Below, in pieces: positions 6,793-9,489 of a stretch of 9,489 bases of DNA. The notes under the pieces were generated by a model. It worked only from the letters and a program-made list of their open reading frames with translations. It did no database searches and had not been told where the DNA came from. This DNA is from Flavobacteriaceae bacterium. GTDB taxonomy: Bacteria; Bacteroidota; Bacteroidia; Flavobacteriales; Flavobacteriaceae. The stretch is from NCBI GenBank assembly GCA_030633225.1, contig DAOVTF010000048.1:1-9489 (forward strand). Direction: 5' to 3'. The position numbers were made by a program, and so were the translations under genes. The first letter of the stretch is position 1; every line of letters begins with the position of its first letter.

Positions 6793-7725
6793 ATGGACTA
6801 TTTATTATTAATCGCCGGCTTTGTTATTTTAATCTTAGGAGGAAATTGGTTGTTGAAAGCTGCTGTAGGATTATCATTACGATTAAATATTCCAAAAATA
6901 GTAATTGGAATGACAGTTGTTTCTTTTGCAACTTCAGCCCCTGAGTTAATAGTTAGCTTAAATTCTGCTTTAGACGGTCACGCAGATATAGCTTTAGGAA
7001 ATGTTATAGGTTCAAATATTGCAAATTTAGGTTTGGTTCTTGGTATTGTTACTATTGTATCTACTATGAGAATAGAAAAAAGTTTCTATAAGATAGATTG
7101 GCCAGTAATGATGATGGCTTCCGTAATATTTTATCTATTTATCGCTTTTGATGGGGTTTTACAAAGATACGAAGGTGTTATTTTATTTTTATTGTTGATC
7201 GTATTTTTGGTTTATTTATTAAAATTTCAAAAGACAGCTGTTGTTGATGAAATGCCCGATGATGATATTCCTCTACCTATACTTAAAGCATTAATGTATT
7301 TAATTATTGGAGGAGCTGGTTTATGGTTAGGATCGGAATTATTAATTAAAGGAGCAATAAATATAGCACATCATTTTAATGTTAGCGAGAGGGTAATTGG
7401 AGTGACTATAATTTCAATAGGTACTAGCGTTCCAGAATTAGCAGCATCAATTATTGCTGTAGTCAATAAAGAAAAAGCTATATCTCTTGGTAATCTAATA
7501 GGTTCAAATGTGTTCAATATTTTAGCTGTTTTGGGTATTACATCTATGATAACTCCTTTATCCGTCCAAGATCCTAGATTATTAACTAATGACATAATTT
7601 GGATGTTGGTATTTGCGGTGCTAATACTTCCTTTAGTTTTTGTTCCTGAACGTATGAAACTAAGTTGGAAAGAAGGATTAATACTTCTTGGTGGTTATGT
7701 TGTATTTATAGCCTTAATGCTATAA
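6793..7725 (+). CDS. Inner-membrane Na+/Ca2+ antiporter of the CaCA family (YrbG-like)
   Basis: A cation/Ca2+ exchanger that moves Ca2+ out of the cell in exchange for Na+ or H+. It has 310 residues, close to E. coli YrbG and the archaeal NCX_Mj, with about ten hydrophobic helices in two inverted halves. The two alpha-repeats are clear: SFATSAPELIVSLNSA (44-59) with GNVIGSN (69-75) in the first half, and SIGTSVPELAASIIAV (208-223) with GNLIGSN (233-239) in the second. The likely ion-binding glutamates are E51 and E215. A polar loop with EMPDDDIP (153-160) separates the halves. The start at 6793 gives a standard first helix. It is a single-gene unit, divergent from blaI with a 148-base gap and 170 bases before glnN. 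Ca2+ is inferred from family membership; other divalent or monovalent cations are possible. Confidence 0.93.
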   Translation: MDYLLLIAGFVILILGGNWLLKAAVGLSLRLNIPKIVIGMTVVSFATSAPELIVSLNSALDGHADIALGNVIGSNIANLGLVLGIVTIVSTMRIEKSFYKIDWPVMMMASVIFYLFIAFDGVLQRYEGVILFLLLIVFLVYLLKFQKTAVVDEMPDDDIPLPILKALMYLIIGGAGLWLGSELLIKGAINIAHHFNVSERVIGVTIISIGTSVPELAASIIAVVNKEKAISLGNLIGSNVFNILAVLGITSMITPLSVQDPRLLTNDIIWMLVFAVLILPLVFVPERMKLSWKEGLILLGGYVVFIALML

Positions 7726-7764
7726 TTTAATTAAATTCAATTATTTTAGTAAATTTTTATTCAA

Positions 7765-7846
7765 CCTATAAAATATAGGGTATAATATTAAATATGTAAT
7801 AAAAATATAATTTATACCCTAAAAAAAAGAGGGGTAATGTTTTTTT
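7765..7846 (+). promoter_or_regulatory. Attenuator-like leader with alternative hairpins upstream of glnN
   Basis: Four complementary segments are present in order: segment 1 CCTATA (7765-7770); segment 2 TATAGG...TATAA (7774-7785); segment 3 TTATACCCTA (7812-7821); segment 4 GGGGTA (7831-7836), then T7 at 7840-7846. Segment 1 pairs with segment 2 (6 bp, 3-nt loop). Segment 2 (TAGGGTATAA, 7776-7785) pairs perfectly with segment 3 (10 bp, 26-nt loop). Segment 3 also pairs with segment 4 (6 bp including one G-U). So 1:2 plus 3:4 (terminator) excludes 2:3 (antiterminator). A promoter upstream of 7765 was not recognised, so this may instead be a simple 3' terminator of the antiporter plus an operator. 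Confidence 0.4.
7815..7846 (+). terminator. Weak candidate intrinsic terminator between the antiporter and glnN
   Basis: A 6-bp stem (7815-7820 with 7831-7836: five Watson-Crick pairs and one G-U) with a 10-nt A-rich loop is followed, after three bases, by seven T residues (7840-7846). It lies 89 bases beyond the antiporter stop. It could end that transcript or act as the terminator arm of a glnN attenuator. The short stem makes strength doubtful. Confidence 0.45.
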
Positions 7847-7850
7847 ATTT

Positions 7851-7870
7851 GTAAAAAAGCATATTTTTAC
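7851..7870 (+). other. Small hairpin in the glnN leader
   Basis: GTAAAAA (7851-7857) and TTTTTAC (7864-7870) form a 7-bp stem with a 6-nt loop, 25 bases before the glnN start codon. The 8-mer TTTATTTG (7844-7851) just before it matches the TAnnTTTG -7 consensus at all but one fixed position, but no TTG lies at the right spacing, so a promoter here is only possible. Confidence 0.35.
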
Positions 7871-7895
7871 AGCATATAAATAAAAACCTATAAAA

Positions 7896-9489
7896 ATGAC
7901 AACTTTTCGATTTCAAGCTTTACGAGAAACATTAAATCGTAAACCGATTAAATTTACAGAACCAGCAAAACATTCAGAATCTTTTGGGATTAATGTATTT
8001 AGCGAGAATTCTATGCGTCAATATTTAACAAAAGAAGCATATAATGGAGTGATGAATGCAATGACAAAAGGAACAAAAATTGATAGAAAAATTGCCGACC
8101 AAGTTGCTGCCGCAATGAAAGAATGGGCCATGTCAAAAGGTGTTAGTCATTATACACATTGGTTTCAACCATTAACAGGTGGAACTGCTGAAAAACACGA
8201 CGCATTCTTTGAACCAACCGAAGGGGGTAATGCTATTGAAAGATTTGGTGGAAATGAATTGGTGCAGCAAGAACCAGATGCATCTAGTTTTCCTAATGGA
8301 GGTATAAGAAATACTTTTGAAGCGAGAGGGTACACCGCTTGGGACCCAACATCACCAGCGTTTATTTATGGAACAACACTCTGTATCCCAACAATTTTTG
8401 TCGCTTACACAGGTGAAGCGTTAGATAATAAAACACCTTTGTTAAGAGCTTTACAGGCTATTGACAAACACGCAACTGCAGTAGCAAAATATTTTGATAA
8501 AAATGTTACTAAAGTTAATGCGTCATTAGGTTGGGAGCAAGAATACTTTTTAATTGATAAAGCATTGGCAATTTCTCGTCCTGATATTATTATGACAGGT
8601 CGTACTTTATTAGGTCACTCAGCTGCTAAAGGGCAGCAATTAGATGATCATTATTTTGGTAGTATTCCATCAAGAGCAATGAATTTTATGCGCGAATTGG
8701 AATATGAAAGTATGAAATTAGGTATTCCTGTAAAGACAAGACATAATGAAGTAGCGCCAAATCAATTTGAATTGGCACCAATTTATGAAGAAGCAAATTT
8801 AGCCGTAGATCATAATTCATTATTAATGGATGTTATGGGTAGAATTGCTTCAAAACATAATTTTAAATTATTATTACACGAAAAACCTTTTGCAGGAATT
8901 AATGGTTCGGGTAAACACAACAACTGGTCATTGAGTACAGATACGGGAGTAAATTTATTAGGTCCGGGTAAAACACCAATGCGTAATTTAGAATTTTTAA
9001 CATTCTTTATCAATACAATTAAAGCAATTCGAGAATATGAAGAATTAATGCGTGCTGGTATTGCATCAGCAAGTAACGATCATCGTTTAGGTGCTAATGA
9101 AGCTCCACCAGCAATTATTTCAGTATTTATTGGTGAACAATTGACCAATGTTTTGAAAGAACTGGAAGGAGTTACCAACGGAAAATTGTCTCCTCAAGAA
9201 AAAACTGATCTAAAATTAAATGTTGTTGGAAAAATTCCAGAAATACTATTAGATAATACAGATAGAAACAGAACTTCTCCTTTTGCATTTACAGGAAATA
9301 AATTTGAGTATAGAGCTGTTGGTTCTATGGCGAATTGTGCCAATCCAATGACTATATTAAATACTATTGTTGCAAAACAATTAAAAGATTTTAAAATTGA
9401 AGTTGATAAATTAATAGCAACAAAAGAATTAAAAAAGGACGAAGCGATTTTTAATGTTTTACGTGAGTATATTAAAACCTCTAAAGACA
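7896..9489 (+). CDS. glnN: Glutamine synthetase type III (GSIII), 3' end cut by window edge
   Basis: Makes glutamine from glutamate, ammonia and ATP; the GSIII type is a large dodecameric enzyme common in Bacteroidota. From the ATG at 7896 I read 531 uninterrupted codons to the window edge; GSIII proteins have about 725-730 residues, so nearly 200 are missing. GSIII-type features include the N-terminal FGINVFSENSMRQYL (30-44), GWEQEYFLI (212-220) with the metal-binding glutamates, HNEVAPNQFELAP (283-295), the nucleotide/glutamate loop GINGSGKHNNWS (334-345), SNDHRLGANEAPPA (393-406), and RNRTSPFAFTGNKFEYRAVGS (residues 457-477). No key residue is missing in the visible part. The start is preceded by an A-rich stretch with no Shine-Dalgarno. 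The 170-base upstream gap carries hairpins and direct repeats that may control it, plausibly by nitrogen status. Confidence 0.97.
   Translation, partial: MTTFRFQALRETLNRKPIKFTEPAKHSESFGINVFSENSMRQYLTKEAYNGVMNAMTKGTKIDRKIADQVAAAMKEWAMSKGVSHYTHWFQPLTGGTAEKHDAFFEPTEGGNAIERFGGNELVQQEPDASSFPNGGIRNTFEARGYTAWDPTSPAFIYGTTLCIPTIFVAYTGEALDNKTPLLRALQAIDKHATAVAKYFDKNVTKVNASLGWEQEYFLIDKALAISRPDIIMTGRTLLGHSAAKGQQLDDHYFGSIPSRAMNFMRELEYESMKLGIPVKTRHNEVAPNQFELAPIYEEANLAVDHNSLLMDVMGRIASKHNFKLLLHEKPFAGINGSGKHNNWSLSTDTGVNLLGPGKTPMRNLEFLTFFINTIKAIREYEELMRAGIASASNDHRLGANEAPPAIISVFIGEQLTNVLKELEGVTNGKLSPQEKTDLKLNVVGKIPEILLDNTDRNRTSPFAFTGNKFEYRAVGSMANCANPMTILNTIVAKQLKDFKIEVDKLIATKELKKDEAIFNVLREYIKTSKD

Larger units (their letters stand above)
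7763..7895 (+). repeat. Pair of 11-nt direct repeats in the glutamine synthetase leader
   Basis: AACCTATAAAA occurs at 7763-7773 and again at 7885-7895, the second copy ending directly at the A of the glnN start codon. Both copies are complementary to TATAGG at 7774-7779. A shorter direct repeat, AGCATAT, is at 7858-7864 and 7871-7877 between them. Either copy could be a protein-binding site or part of an RNA switch; the sequence alone does not decide. Confidence 0.6.

Noticed and set aside
7371..7595. Minus-strand open frame inside the antiporter gene
   Set aside because: Antisense to the second alpha-repeat of the CaCA protein; explained by the coding constraint of the sense strand.
7724..7737. 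14-bp palindrome AATTTAATTAAATT at the antiporter stop codon
   Set aside because: Pure A/T with no following T-run; too weak to be called a terminator.
8810..9013. Minus-strand open frame inside glnN
   Set aside because: Antisense to the conserved GSIII core; no motif of its own.
1..9489. Mobile element, phage, CRISPR or defence system
   Set aside because: No transposase, integrase, cas or toxin-antitoxin gene, no terminal inverted repeats and no spacer-repeat array was seen; all long frames are standard chromosomal families.

Overview
The window looks like an ordinary chromosomal stretch of a low-GC (roughly 30%) member of the Bacteroidota, most likely a marine or aquatic Flavobacteriaceae. 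The evidence is a type III glutamine synthetase, an M56 peptidase ending in a SusC/TonB-plug-like segment, a bacterial GH3-family enzyme, start codons without clear Shine-Dalgarno sequences, and a promoter that matches the Bacteroidota pattern TTG-N19-TAnnTTTG. I see no insertion sequence, phage gene, CRISPR array, tRNA or rRNA.

Layout, left to right. (1) Positions 1-2132, minus strand: purE (purine biosynthesis), then an M3-family zinc oligopeptidase that runs off the left edge. The 72-base gap between them holds six degenerate 7-bp repeats just before the peptidase start. (2) Positions 2225-4421, plus strand: a two-gene unit with a GH3-type adenylate-forming enzyme followed 1 base later by a small alpha/beta serine hydrolase. 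(3) Positions 4445-6705, minus strand: a BlaI-type repressor and an M56 (BlaR1-like) membrane metallopeptidase, ending in an intrinsic terminator whose stem is better paired in the minus-strand transcript. The promoter of this unit carries two near-identical 16-bp dyads exactly 20 bp apart, one filling the spacer and one over the -33 element, which suggests autorepression by the BlaI protein. (4) Positions 6793-7725, plus strand: a CaCA-family Na+/Ca2+ antiporter, transcribed divergently from blaI. (5) Positions 7896-9489, plus strand: glutamine synthetase III, cut by the right edge. Its 170-base upstream gap contains mutually exclusive hairpins laid out like a transcription attenuator, plus a duplicated 11-mer whose second copy abuts the start codon.

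How the genes work together: the GH3/hydrolase pair probably acts on one substrate class, since both are acyl-transfer or acyl-hydrolysis enzymes and are tightly coupled. The BlaI/M56 pair is a signal-transduction unit of the BlaR1-BlaI type, but the penicillin-binding sensor is replaced by an unrelated periplasmic region. The remaining genes are housekeeping functions: purines, peptide turnover, cation exchange and ammonia assimilation. The best candidates for something undescribed are the tandem BlaI-type operator, the plug-like sensor of the M56 protein, the GH3/hydrolase pair and the glutamine synthetase leader. No decisive computation could be run here.
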